Shown here: piece by piece, positions 18,432 through 27,097 of the stretch | Position numbering within the stretch: position 1 is the first letter of the stretch | Layout: the number at the start of each line of letters is the position of its first letter | NCBI RefSeq assembly: GCF_020171345.1 | Contig: NZ_JAIUZM010000001.1 | Span: 248,001 to 312,000 of the forward strand | Source of the DNA: Microbulbifer agarilyticus | GTDB lineage: Bacteria > Pseudomonadota > Gammaproteobacteria > Pseudomonadales > Cellvibrionaceae | Direction of reading: 5' to 3' | Length of the DNA: 64,000 nt | Made by a program: the position numbers and the translations under genes | The notes under the pieces: model-generated | Told to the model about the DNA's origin: nothing | The model's database searches: none | Seen by the model: only the letters and a program-made list of their open reading frames with translations

Positions 18432-20978
18432 TTAGAACTTGTAGGAAGCTCCAATGTTGATGCGGCGAGCAGTTTCGTACTCATACAGCGGAAAACCGCC
18501 GGTGAAACCGCTTCCTGGAGCAGGCTCAGCATTGTTACCCAGCTGAACAGACTCTTCTGCCAGCAGGTTGTTCACGTCGAGCTTAACATCCAGGTTCTCA
18601 GTGGCATACCAAACAGCACTCAGGTCGAGGCTACCGAAATCGTCGTGCAGACGATTGCCGTATGCACCGGACTCACGAATCATATACTCACTGCGCCAGT
18701 TGTATGCAACACGAGCGGAGAACATGTCATTTTCGTAGTAACCAGTCAGGTTATACACGTTCTCAGAGCTATCACTCAGGAACGGATTACCATCAGTGAA
18801 GGTTGCTTCATCGGTATCCGTATCTGTCCAAGTGTAGTTCACGATAGCGCCGAAACCGTTACCGAAGTCTTGCTGGTAACCCAATTCGATACCAGTGATC
18901 TCAGCACTTTCGCCGTTGTCTTTTTCCTGAACAGTCCAACCGAAGGGCACTTCACTATCAGGCAGCTCGAACGGAATCTCGCTGGCGGAAGCACTGTACT
19001 CGCTGATGGTTACAAAGTTGCTAACGTCTTTGTAGAAGATACCACCAGAGATCAGGGAGCCTTCAGCAAAATAGTACTCAACACCCAGGTCAAACTGGTT
19101 AGCCAGGAAAGGCTCCAGACCAACGTTACCAACTACCCAGAACTGGTTGTTGTCGATTTCGTCATTAGCACCGATGGGGCTCGGGTTAACATACATGTCT
19201 ACGTACTGCGGACGAGCCATTACCTTGGCGGCGGCAGCGCGAACAATAACGTCCTCGCTCAGGTTGTATGCCAGGTTAAAGCTCGGCAAAACAACAGAGT
19301 AGTCAGCATCGGTTTCAGTGCGCACACCATCAATGTAGTAAGTGGAGGTAGCGTCGGTAGTTACATAGCGCAAACCGAAGTTACCGCGTACATCACCCAC
19401 CTCGTAGGTAGCCATGGCGTAGATTGCAGAGTTAGTCTCGTCAATCTCGCTGTAGGAGCCCAGGTCCTCAACCTTGCCGGTGATAGAGGATTTGGCCCAC
19501 GCCTTCAGTGCGTCAGCGTTCATGCGAGGAATCTGGTAGCTGCCAGCACCGGCATCGATAGCGCCGTTGATGATACCGTCGGTAGAGATTACCGGATCGA
19601 AACCATCGGCCTGAGTGAACACAAAACGACGGCTGGTGGAGTTATGATCGGCTGTCTTAATACCGGTTTTGATGGAATTGATCGCACCAAACTCTACATC
19701 AAACTCAACATCCGCCTGGAAGTAGCTCTCTTCGTCAGTTTTCGGAGTCGCATTGAAATTGGCACCGGTACCCATTGCCAGGGAGCCCGGATCATAGCTA
19801 CCCATGTCGAATCCGTTCAGGTCCCAAGACTGGCCGCCACCGAAGAAGTCATAGCTAGCGCCGTCCAGCGCAAAGCCGCCGGAACCGTCGTCTACAACCA
19901 TTTCAAAGTCGGTACCACCGGTAGAGGAGGTAGAACCCGCCTGGAAGCTCGCCTCGTAACCCTCACCAGAGTAAGTCACGGACAGGTCGACTACGTCAGA
20001 GTTCATGGTTGCTTCACGCGGACGCGCCTGCAGGTAAGCCACGTTCAACGGACCACGCGCAGTAGTACCATTGATCTGGTCTGCGGGATCAACGTCAACG
20101 CCACACCAGCCACAGTTGCCCTGAGTCAGCCACAGCGCGTAGTTGGTGTTATCGGCCTCCATCTGCATATCGATGGCATTCAGCACGATATCCAAGTTTT
20201 CAGTAGGCTGGTACTGGAAAGTAGCATTCAGCGCAGAGCGCTTACGCTCCTGCTCAAACGCAACTGGACCGGCACCCCACTCCCAAAACGCTTCGTTACC
20301 TTGACGCTGCAGCAAACGCTCTTGGGAAACGGCAGAAACTAGGACACCAAAGGTCTCAGAATCGTTTTTCCAGCTCGCCAGACCAGAGAACTGCGGATCG
20401 GTGGAGTCAGAATCAGACTGACGGGAAGCTTCTACAGAAGCCTGGAGAGTCAAAGAATCAAGATCCAGAGGCTTGCGAGTATTGATAACTACGGTACCAC
20501 CCACACCGCCTTCTGCGATGTCAGCCTGGGAGGTCTTGTACACTTCGATGTTGCCAACCAGCTCGGAAGGCAGCAGTTCATAGTTGAAGCTACGCTTGGC
20601 AGGCTCTAGTACAAACCAACCGGTAGACGCAACGTTCTGGCCGTTCAGCGTGGTAAGAGTCAGGTCATTACCGGCACCACGGATAGATACCGCTGCGCCT
20701 TCGCCGAACTGGCGCTGGATAGTTACACCAGGAACGCGCTGCAGAGATTCCGCAACGTTTTTGTCTGGGAACTTGCCAATATCTTCAGCAGAGATCGCGT
20801 CCACAATAGAGTAGGAATCGCGTTTGGTGCTGATTGCATCTTGCAGAGCTCCACGAATACCAGTAACGGTAACTTCTTCGAGAGCGTCAGTTTGCTGGGC
20901 TACTGCCAGCGGAGCCATCAGGCCACCACTCAGTACAGCCGCACTGATCGAGAGAGCGAGTTTGTTGCGCTTAAGCAT
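18432..20978 (-). CDS. TonB-dependent outer-membrane receptor, probably for (chito)oligosaccharides
   Basis: An 848-aa protein. The signal peptide is about residues 1-27 (cleavage near AVA-Q), the TonB box EEVTVTG is at 34-40, and the plug domain has DIGKFPDKNVAESLQRVPGV. A beta-barrel follows, ending in the usual aromatic residue (ASYKF, terminal F848). It belongs to the carbohydrate-linked receptor group common in Xanthomonas, Caulobacter and Alteromonas relatives. Two predicted NagR operators lie 72 and 97 nt before the start codon, implying induction by GlcNAc and import of chitooligosaccharides or GlcNAc; substrate assignment is inference. It is followed by sapC and two halogenase-like genes. 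Confidence 0.92.
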   Translation of the reverse strand: MLKRNKLALSISAAVLSGGLMAPLAVAQQTDALEEVTVTGIRGALQDAISTKRDSYSIVDAISAEDIGKFPDKNVAESLQRVPGVTIQRQFGEGAAVSIRGAGNDLTLTTLNGQNVASTGWFVLEPAKRSFNYELLPSELVGNIEVYKTSQADIAEGGVGGTVVINTRKPLDLDSLTLQASVEASRQSDSDSTDPQFSGLASWKNDSETFGVLVSAVSQERLLQRQGNEAFWEWGAGPVAFEQERKRSALNATFQYQPTENLDIVLNAIDMQMEADNTNYALWLTQGNCGWCGVDVDPADQINGTTARGPLNVAYLQARPREATMNSDVVDLSVTYSGEGYEASFQAGSTSSTGGTDFEMVVDDGSGGFALDGASYDFFGGGQSWDLNGFDMGSYDPGSLAMGTGANFNATPKTDEESYFQADVEFDVEFGAINSIKTGIKTADHNSTSRRFVFTQADGFDPVISTDGIINGAIDAGAGSYQIPRMNADALKAWAKSSITGKVEDLGSYSEIDETNSAIYAMATYEVGDVRGNFGLRYVTTDATSTYYIDGVRTETDADYSVVLPSFNLAYNLSEDVIVRAAAAKVMARPQYVDMYVNPSPIGANDEIDNNQFWVVGNVGLEPFLANQFDLGVEYYFAEGSLISGGIFYKDVSNFVTISEYSASASEIPFELPDSEVPFGWTVQEKDNGESAEITGIELGYQQDFGNGFGAIVNYTWTDTDTDEATFTDGNPFLSDSSENVYNLTGYYENDMFSARVAYNWRSEYMIRESGAYGNRLHDDFGSLDLSAVWYATENLDVKLDVNNLLAEESVQLGNNAEPAPGSGFTGGFPLYEYETARRINIGASYKF

Positions 20979-21047
20979 CGATTTCCCCTTCCTTTTTTAT
21001 AGATATAAAGGTTTGGCTAGAAACTTTTTATTCACCTTGTACCGCCA

Positions 21048-21090
21048 AATGATAGCGCTGTCATTTGATGTTTTTGATAGCGCTGTCATT
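21048..21090 (-). promoter_or_regulatory. Tandem NagR-type operators before the TonB receptor
   Basis: Two copies of the palindrome TGATAGCGCTGTCA (21050-21063 and 21075-21088; read on the minus strand as TGACAGCGCTATCA), with centres 25 bp apart. They match, with one change per site, the consensus TGACARCGYTGTCA built from the sites before pgi/nagR and nagK. The form is that of a LacI-family operator with a central CG step. They lie in the receptor promoter region, so repression by NagR is predicted. Confidence 0.8.
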
Positions 21091-21179
21091 CTCACGATCG
21101 ACAATACACACTCTGAAAAAAAAAAGCTACCGCTCCGGCGGGAAAATATCTGGGTAATTGTCGTATTTCTATGCTCACT

Positions 21180-21199
21180 AACTGTCATTTGTGACAGTT
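21180..21199. promoter_or_regulatory. Inverted-orientation palindrome upstream of the TonB receptor
   Basis: Perfect 8-bp arms AACTGTCA and TGACAGTT flank TTTG. The half-sites are those of the NagR operator but point the opposite way (TGTCA-N4-TGACA instead of TGACA-N4-TGTCA). It may be a site for another regulator or a chance dyad; function unknown. Confidence 0.35.
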
Positions 21200-21340
21200 C
21201 AGAGTGATATTTACTCGGAATTCGCGCCACCACAGTACAAAATTTGTACAGCACTACTTGACCGACCATCCATCTGCGCGCCCGCTATTCTGACGGCTCC
21301 CGCTTGCCGCCAAAGTGCGGAACGCGAAACAGTCCGGCAT

Positions 21341-21368
21341 AAAAAAACCCCGGCAAGACCGGGGTTTT
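21341..21368 (-). terminator. Intrinsic terminator of pyk (ED operon end)
   Basis: A 10-bp stem AAAACCCCGG / CCGGGGTTTT (21344-21353, 21359-21368) with loop CAAGA. Read on the minus strand it is followed by a T-run (seven A on the plus strand from 21341). It lies 24 nt after the pyk stop. Confidence 0.88.
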
Positions 21369-21391
21369 CAAGCGATAGGTCAATCTCGAAC

Positions 21392-22828
21392 CTATTCGAT
21401 TTCCTTGATGCGCATGGAGCTGGTACCGCCGCCCATGTTCAGGCGCTCACCCTGGGTAATCAGGATACGCTGGCCCTTTTCCAGGTCGATACGCGAACCC
21501 AGTACCTCAACGATCGCGTCGGTCAGATGGCCGAGCGGCACCGACGCCGGGTCAAATTCGATCGGCTCTACACCGCGCAGCAATACCAACTGGCGGGCGA
21601 CGCGCGAATGACGAGTCATGGCAAAAATCGGCAGCTGGCTGGTGGCACGGGACATGATGCGCGGAGTACGGCCTGATTCGGTCAGTGCCGCTACCGCACA
21701 CAGGTTCTCAACCCGGGCCGCAGATTCAATTGCCGCCTGTGCAATCACGGTGTCAATAGTCACGGAGGAAGAACGGTCTGCAGCCGGGCGAGAGGTCGTA
21801 CCCAGGTACTGCTCTGCACCAACAACCACTTCCGCCATGGATTCGACCGCCGCTACCGGGAAGTCGCCAGCGGCGGTTTCCGCGGACAGCATCACTGCGT
21901 CGGTACCATCGAGAACCGCGTTGGCCACGTCCATCACTTCAGCGCGGGTCGGGGTCGGATTGGTGATCATGGACTCCATCATTTGAGTCGCAGTAATCAC
22001 GCCGCGGTTCAGTTCATTGGCGCGGTTGATCAGTTTTTTCTGCACGCCCACCAGCGCTGAATCACCGATTTCTACACCCAGGTCACCACGGGCCACCATG
22101 ATTACGTCAGACGCCAGGATAATACCGTCCATCTGTTCGTCATCGTTGACCGCTTCGGCGCGCTCCACCTTAGCGACGATCGCTGCGTTACTGCCCGCTT
22201 CGCGCATCGCCTTGCGAGCGATCTCCAGGTCTTCCCCGCTGCGCGGGAAGCTCACTGCGAGGAAATCCACATCCAACTCGGCGGCGAGTTTGATATCGCC
22301 GTAGTCTTTTTCGGTAAGCGCCGGCGCAGACAGGCCACCACCAAGCAGGTTAATGCCCTTGTTGTTGGACAACTTGCCACCCTGCAGTACGCGACAGAAC
22401 AGCTTGCTATTGGTGCCACCAGTGACTTCCAGACGAATCTTGCCATCGTCCAACAGCAGAATATTACCGGGCTTGCAGTCTGCAATAAGCGAAGGGTAAT
22501 CGACACCCACACGCTGCTGGTTACCGCCCTCTTTCGGGCAATCGGCATCGAGGGTGAACTCGGCGTTGTTTTCCAGAAAGATGCTGCCTTCTGCAAAACG
22601 GGCAATCCGGATTTTGGGGCCCTGCAGGTCGCCTAGAACGGCAACCAGTTTGTTTTGCTCTGCAGCGGCGCGGCGCACTTCTTCCACACGTTTGCGGTGG
22701 TCATCGGCACTGCCGTGGGAAAAATTCAGGCGCACAACATTTACGCCGGCGCGGATAATCTCGTCAATTACACGTGGCTTGTCAGTGCCCGGGCCGAGTG
22801 TGGCAACAATTTTTGTATGGCGAATCAT
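21392..22828 (-). CDS. pyk: Pyruvate kinase
   Basis: About 478 aa from the ATG at 22828 (MIRHTKIVATLGPGTD), which fits the family N-terminus. An upstream in-frame ATG at 22885 with an AAGG nearby would give 497 aa and cannot be excluded. The enzyme converts phosphoenolpyruvate and ADP to pyruvate and ATP. The active-site signature AIVAKVERAEAV and the following MVARGDLGVEIG are intact, as is VRLNFSHG near the N-terminus. It is the last gene of the pgi-edd-zwf-pgl-eda-gap-pyk series and is followed by a strong terminator. Confidence 0.95.
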   Translation of the reverse strand: MIRHTKIVATLGPGTDKPRVIDEIIRAGVNVVRLNFSHGSADDHRKRVEEVRRAAAEQNKLVAVLGDLQGPKIRIARFAEGSIFLENNAEFTLDADCPKEGGNQQRVGVDYPSLIADCKPGNILLLDDGKIRLEVTGGTNSKLFCRVLQGGKLSNNKGINLLGGGLSAPALTEKDYGDIKLAAELDVDFLAVSFPRSGEDLEIARKAMREAGSNAAIVAKVERAEAVNDDEQMDGIILASDVIMVARGDLGVEIGDSALVGVQKKLINRANELNRGVITATQMMESMITNPTPTRAEVMDVANAVLDGTDAVMLSAETAAGDFPVAAVESMAEVVVGAEQYLGTTSRPAADRSSSVTIDTVIAQAAIESAARVENLCAVAALTESGRTPRIMSRATSQLPIFAMTRHSRVARQLVLLRGVEPIEFDPASVPLGHLTDAIVEVLGSRIDLEKGQRILITQGERLNMGGGTSSMRIKEIE

Positions 22829-22934
22829 AGTGGTGGTTTTGTATTTGAATGTGAAGTGAGACCGATTCATTGTGGTCGCAGTCATCGTTGACCGCTTACC
22901 TTGCTACCAAACCCGCTAGCAAGGTCAAAAATAG

Positions 22935-22963
22935 GCCCGGGTAAGTCTTGCACTCACCCGGGC
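22935..22963 (-). terminator. Hairpin between gap and pyk
   Basis: GCCCGGGT / ACCCGGGC (22935-22942, 22956-22963) with a 13-nt loop that can pair further. On the minus strand it is followed by a short T-stretch (CTATTTTTG). Probably a partial terminator or processing hairpin that lowers pyk expression relative to gap. Confidence 0.55.
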
Positions 22964-23003
22964 TGGATAACAAAACGTTATCCCGCTGCTATTACAGAAG
23001 TAA

Positions 23004-24017
23004 TTACAGACCTTGCGCTTTGGCCATGGCCAGGCTGGTGTCGAGCATACGGTGAGAGAAGCCCCACTCATTGTCGTACCAGGACATCACTTTCACCAGG
23101 TTACCGTTTACACGGGTGTGGTTGGCGTCAAAGTGGCTGGAAGCTGCAGTGTGGTTAAAGTCCACAGAAACCAGAGGCTGATCGCAGTACGACAGCACAC
23201 CACCTTTCATGGTGCCGGCAGCGTCCTGAAGAATCGCATTGATTTCATCCGCAGTGGTTTCGCGGCTAGCAATAAACTGGCAGTCGACCAGGGAAACATT
23301 GTTCACCGGTACACGTACCGCCATGCCGTCCAGCTTGCCCTGCAGTTCCGGCAGTACCAGACCTACCGCGGCAGCCGCGCCGGTTTTGGTCGGAATCATG
23401 TTGTCTGCAGCTGCACGTGCACGATAAATATCTTTGTGCACCGCATCCTGGGTGTTCTGATCGTTGGTATAGGCGTGCACAGTGGTCATAAAGCCACGCT
23501 CGATACCAATCGCTTCGTTCAGTACCTTGGCAACCGGGGCCAGGCAATTAGTGGTACAGGAAGCGTTGGACACAACTTTGTGCTCTGCAGTCAGTTTGTC
23601 GTCGTTCACACCGTAAACCACGGTCAGATCGGCGTCCTTGGAGGGAGCAGAAATCAGTACTGCTTTTGCGCCGGCTTCCATGTGCTTGGAGGCTGCGGCC
23701 TTGTCGGTGAACAGGCCGGTACACTCAAGTACCAGGTCCACTTCCAGCTCCGCCCATGGCAAGGCGGCCGGGTCGCGCTCCTGGCAAACTTTTACGGTGT
23801 CGCCACCAATAACCAGGTTCTCACCGTCGACCACGACTTCAGTATTGAAGCGGCCATGTACGGTATCGAAGCGGGTCAGGTGGGCATTGGCTTCCACCGG
23901 TGCCAGATCGTTAATCGCAACCAGCTGGATACGGTCGTTATAGCCAGACTCGTAAATTGCACGAGTGACATTGCGGCCAATACGTCCATATCCGTTAATA
24001 GCAATTCTGAGTTTCAT
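23004..24017 (-). CDS. gap: Glyceraldehyde-3-phosphate dehydrogenase, type I
   Basis: This 337-aa enzyme oxidises and phosphorylates glyceraldehyde-3-phosphate to 1,3-bisphosphoglycerate. The NAD-binding motif is INGYGRIGR (residues 7-15) and the catalytic cysteine is C154 in NASCTTNC. D37 after the second beta strand suggests NAD preference. Its place behind eda makes it the exit enzyme for the triose produced by the ED aldolase. Confidence 0.96.
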   Translation of the reverse strand: MKLRIAINGYGRIGRNVTRAIYESGYNDRIQLVAINDLAPVEANAHLTRFDTVHGRFNTEVVVDGENLVIGGDTVKVCQERDPAALPWAELEVDLVLECTGLFTDKAAASKHMEAGAKAVLISAPSKDADLTVVYGVNDDKLTAEHKVVSNASCTTNCLAPVAKVLNEAIGIERGFMTTVHAYTNDQNTQDAVHKDIYRARAAADNMIPTKTGAAAAVGLVLPELQGKLDGMAVRVPVNNVSLVDCQFIASRETTADEINAILQDAAGTMKGGVLSYCDQPLVSVDFNHTAASSHFDANHTRVNGNLVKVMSWYDNEWGFSHRMLDTSLAMAKAQGL

Positions 24018-24132
24018 ATCGCTACACCCTTTGTCTTGTAAAGTTTATGAATTTTGTATCGCGACGCTGAGTGCAAATTCCCCCCCAGCGCTTTGTCTCA
24101 ATCTTGAAATTCTCGAATCCGTTGAGACTGAA

Positions 24133-24768
24133 TCAGCCTTTCAACTGGGACGCCTCTTTCGCGAGACGTGTGATCTCAGCCCAGTTCTTTTCTGCCACCA
24201 GTTTCGGGGCCGCCATCCAGGAACCGCCAACACAAACAACGTTGGACAGGTTCAGGTAGTCCATCGCATTTTTGGCACCAATGCCGCCGGTGGGGCAGAA
24301 CTTGACTTGGCCCAGCGGACCACCGATGGACTTCAGCATCGGCACACCGCCGGCCGCTTCCGCGGGGAAGAACTTCTGGTAGCCATAACCACGCTCCAAC
24401 AGGCGCATAACGTCGGATGGATTGGCAGCGCCCGGCAACATGGGTACCGAGACGTCAGCAGCGGCATCCAGCAGAGCGTCGGTCGCACCCGGGCTCACCA
24501 TAAAGGTCGCGCCGGCATCCACGGAGCGGCGGATGTCACCAGCATTCAATACGGTGCCCGTACCTACGTGCGCATCCGGCAAATGCTTGGCAATTTCTTC
24601 TACCGCGGCCAGCGCCGCTTCGGTGCGCAGAGTGACTTCCAGTACGTTCAGGCCACCTTCTACCAGTGCCTGCGCCAGCGGCAGTGCATCACTCACGTTA
24701 TCGATCACGATTACCGGCACTACGCCAGCCTGCTCCAATACGGGTACAAGACTCTCTTGCATGGTCAA
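24133..24768 (-). CDS. eda: KDPG aldolase (2-dehydro-3-deoxy-phosphogluconate aldolase)
   Basis: This 211-aa class I aldolase splits KDPG into pyruvate and glyceraldehyde-3-phosphate, the last ED step. Visible motifs are VLEVTLRT with the catalytic glutamate, the Schiff-base lysine in YGYQKFFPAEAAGG, and the phosphate-binding FCPTGGIG. It lies 53 nt after pgl and before gap. Full length for the family. Confidence 0.96.
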   Translation of the reverse strand: MTMQESLVPVLEQAGVVPVIVIDNVSDALPLAQALVEGGLNVLEVTLRTEAALAAVEEIAKHLPDAHVGTGTVLNAGDIRRSVDAGATFMVSPGATDALLDAAADVSVPMLPGAANPSDVMRLLERGYGYQKFFPAEAAGGVPMLKSIGGPLGQVKFCPTGGIGAKNAMDYLNLSNVVCVGGSWMAAPKLVAEKNWAEITRLAKEASQLKG

Positions 24769-24821
24769 TTCCTAAAACTTGCCTAATTCGTTGTTATTCA
24801 AATGATCCAGGGCCCAATAGA

Positions 24822-25532
24822 TTAAGGTGCCCAGTACACAGTGACCGGCTTTGATCCCTGTTTGAGAATGCTGCGTACTGGCATCTCCAGCACGTCGTCG
24901 CCCAGCAGTGCCTGGCGATATACTTTCAGCTTCTCTTCACCGGAGATCAGCAGTTTGATTTCTTTTGCCTGCAAAATTGCGGCAAGTGTCAGTGTCATGC
25001 GTTCTGTGTGCACACCGGTGACCGCACTTTGTTTCGCAGTAATGGCTTTGCACAGCTTTTCACTTTTCGGATCGAGCGCCTCTTCCAATCCTTCCGCGTA
25101 GGGAAAGAAGGAAGCGGTGTGGCCATCGTTACCCATGCCCAGCACACACACGTCGAAAGGACGCGGCAACTCTTGAAAGGCGCGTTCACAATCCGCCTCA
25201 CCTGCCGCCGGCGTGGCCGCAGAATTTTTCATACCCAGACACGGAGCCTTGGCTGCTTCGTTTTGCAGCAGGGTATTTGAAATAAATGCCAGATTACTGC
25301 CCGCTTCGTCTTTCTCGACCCAGCGCTCATCCACCAAGGCTACGTTGACCTTCTCCCACGGGAGTGGTCGACGAGACAGTTCGCGATAAACCGGTTCGGG
25401 CGAGCTTCCGCCACTCACCAGGAACGTCGCCTGGCCGTTCGCCTTAATACCTTCGTGCAGTGCAGCAGCACACTCGTTGGCGAGCGCCAGTGTCAGGCGC
25501 TCTCTATCTGCAAAAAACTTTTCTTCAACCAT
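24822..25532 (-). CDS. pgl: 6-phosphogluconolactonase
   Basis: This 236-aa DevB-type lactonase hydrolyses 6-phosphogluconolactone to 6-phosphogluconate. Visible family motifs are LVSGGSSPEPVYRELSRR, VALVDERWV and VLGMGNDGHTASFFP. It follows zwf by 46 nt, so the lactone made by Zwf is opened by the next gene product. Confidence 0.95.
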   Translation of the reverse strand: MVEEKFFADRERLTLALANECAAALHEGIKANGQATFLVSGGSSPEPVYRELSRRPLPWEKVNVALVDERWVEKDEAGSNLAFISNTLLQNEAAKAPCLGMKNSAATPAAGEADCERAFQELPRPFDVCVLGMGNDGHTASFFPYAEGLEEALDPKSEKLCKAITAKQSAVTGVHTERMTLTLAAILQAKEIKLLISGEEKLKVYRQALLGDDVLEMPVRSILKQGSKPVTVYWAP

Positions 25533-25578
25533 GTCTTGTGACCGATTTTGAAATTAATTCTTTCACTGAATATTTCGA

Positions 25579-27036
25579 TTAAGGGTTAAACCAGTGGTGG
25601 CCATTTTCCGCCAACAGTTGATTGGAGGCCTGCGGCCCCCAGGTACCCGCACGATAAAGCTGCGGCTGGTTGTTGGTTTCGCGCCAGCGATCCATGATGG
25701 GATCGACCCATGCCCACGCCGCCGCGACTTCGTCGCGATGGATAAACAGCGCCGAATTATTCGCCGCCGCATCCAGCATCAGGCGCTTGTAAGCATCACT
25801 CTTGAAGCTGTCGTAGGTTTCAGACAGTGACAGGTTCAATTCAACTGGTTGCAGCTCCATGGTGAGGCTGTCCATCTTTTTCGCCATCAGTACCAGCTTG
25901 ATGCTCTCTTCGGGCTGCAGGCGAATCACCAGGCGGTTTGGCAACACCTCACCCGCTTCCGGCTGATACACACTATGGGAAACATTCTTGTACTGAATAA
26001 CAATTTCCGCACAGCGCTCTTCCATACGCTTGCCGGTGCGCAGATAGAACGGCACGCCGGTCCAACGCCAGTTGTCGATATGCGCACGAATGGCAACGAA
26101 CGTTTCGGTTGTACTATTGGGCGCTTTCAATTCTTCCAGATAGCCCGGCACCAGCTCTTTGCCCAGGCCGCCGGCCACGTACTGACCACGCACAATATTT
26201 TCATCGACATCGTCGTCGGTCAGCGGACGCAGTGCTTCCAGCACCTTGATTTTTTCGGAACGGATATTGCGGGCAGACATGCTGTTGGGCGATTCCATCG
26301 CGATCAGGCACAACAGCTGTAGCAGGTGGTTCTGAACCATGTCGCGCATTGCGCCAGTGTCATCGTAGAAACCGGCACGGCCTTCGAGGCCCACTGTTTC
26401 ATTAATACTGATCTGAATTTGTTCAATGGTCTTGGCGTCCCACAGGTGCTCGAACAGTACATTGCTAAAGCGCAGCGCCAACAGGTTCTGGACCGTTTCC
26501 TTTCCCAGATAGTGGTCGATACGGAAAATACTTTCTTCGCGGAAGTACTCTGCGATCTTGCTGTTAATTTCGTCAGAGGTTTTGGCGTTGTAGCCCAGTG
26601 GCTTCTCTACCACAACGCGGGAGTTTTCGTGAATCAAACCTTTGACAGACAGGTTTTCACAGCAGGGACCGAACACGGCCGGCGGAATCGCCAGATAAAA
26701 CAGACGGGTGCGCTCGATATCGTTGCCCAGCAAATCTACCAATACATCCCACTGCTCATCGGGCTTGGAGATATCCAGGGCAACCGCGCGCAGCAGCGGA
26801 CTGAAAGCTTTCCATTGCTTATCCGAGTACTCACCGTCGCGCAGGTGGGTTTTCAGCGCCTGCTGTGCGGTATTCATGTATGCATCGGCATCTTCCGGGC
26901 GACGACATACCGGAAAAATGCGAGTGCCCTTGTCGAGGCCACCTTCGATAAATGCGCGGTACAACGCGGGAATTAATTTGCGCAGTGACAGATCTCCGCC
27001 GCCACCAAACAGTACCATGTCGAATGCTTTTGCCAT
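25579..27036 (-). CDS. zwf: Glucose-6-phosphate 1-dehydrogenase
   Basis: About 485 aa from the ATG at 27036 (MAKAFDMVLFGGGGDL), preceded by GAGAG; an in-frame ATG at 27066 would add ten residues not usual for the family. The enzyme oxidises glucose-6-phosphate to 6-phosphogluconolactone. The dinucleotide motif GGGGDLSLRKL and the substrate/catalytic motif RIDHYLGKE are intact. It lies between edd and pgl, the classical ED gene set. Confidence 0.96.
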   Translation of the reverse strand: MAKAFDMVLFGGGGDLSLRKLIPALYRAFIEGGLDKGTRIFPVCRRPEDADAYMNTAQQALKTHLRDGEYSDKQWKAFSPLLRAVALDISKPDEQWDVLVDLLGNDIERTRLFYLAIPPAVFGPCCENLSVKGLIHENSRVVVEKPLGYNAKTSDEINSKIAEYFREESIFRIDHYLGKETVQNLLALRFSNVLFEHLWDAKTIEQIQISINETVGLEGRAGFYDDTGAMRDMVQNHLLQLLCLIAMESPNSMSARNIRSEKIKVLEALRPLTDDDVDENIVRGQYVAGGLGKELVPGYLEELKAPNSTTETFVAIRAHIDNWRWTGVPFYLRTGKRMEERCAEIVIQYKNVSHSVYQPEAGEVLPNRLVIRLQPEESIKLVLMAKKMDSLTMELQPVELNLSLSETYDSFKSDAYKRLMLDAAANNSALFIHRDEVAAAWAWVDPIMDRWRETNNQPQLYRAGTWGPQASNQLLAENGHHWFNP

Positions 27037-27097
27037 TGCTCTGCTCTCAAACAAAGACGCGGGCATCTGTTGCTAAAGATCCCGCGTAAATTTCAAC

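Noticed and set aside
18645-20342. A 565-codon open frame on the plus strand opposite the TonB receptor
   Set aside because: Antisense shadow of the receptor; the receptor's signal peptide, TonB box and C-terminal aromatic residue confirm the other strand.
24018-24132. HexR operator before gap or at other ED genes
   Set aside because: No convincing TTGT-N-ACAA palindrome of the expected spacing was found before gap, zwf, edd or pyk by eye.
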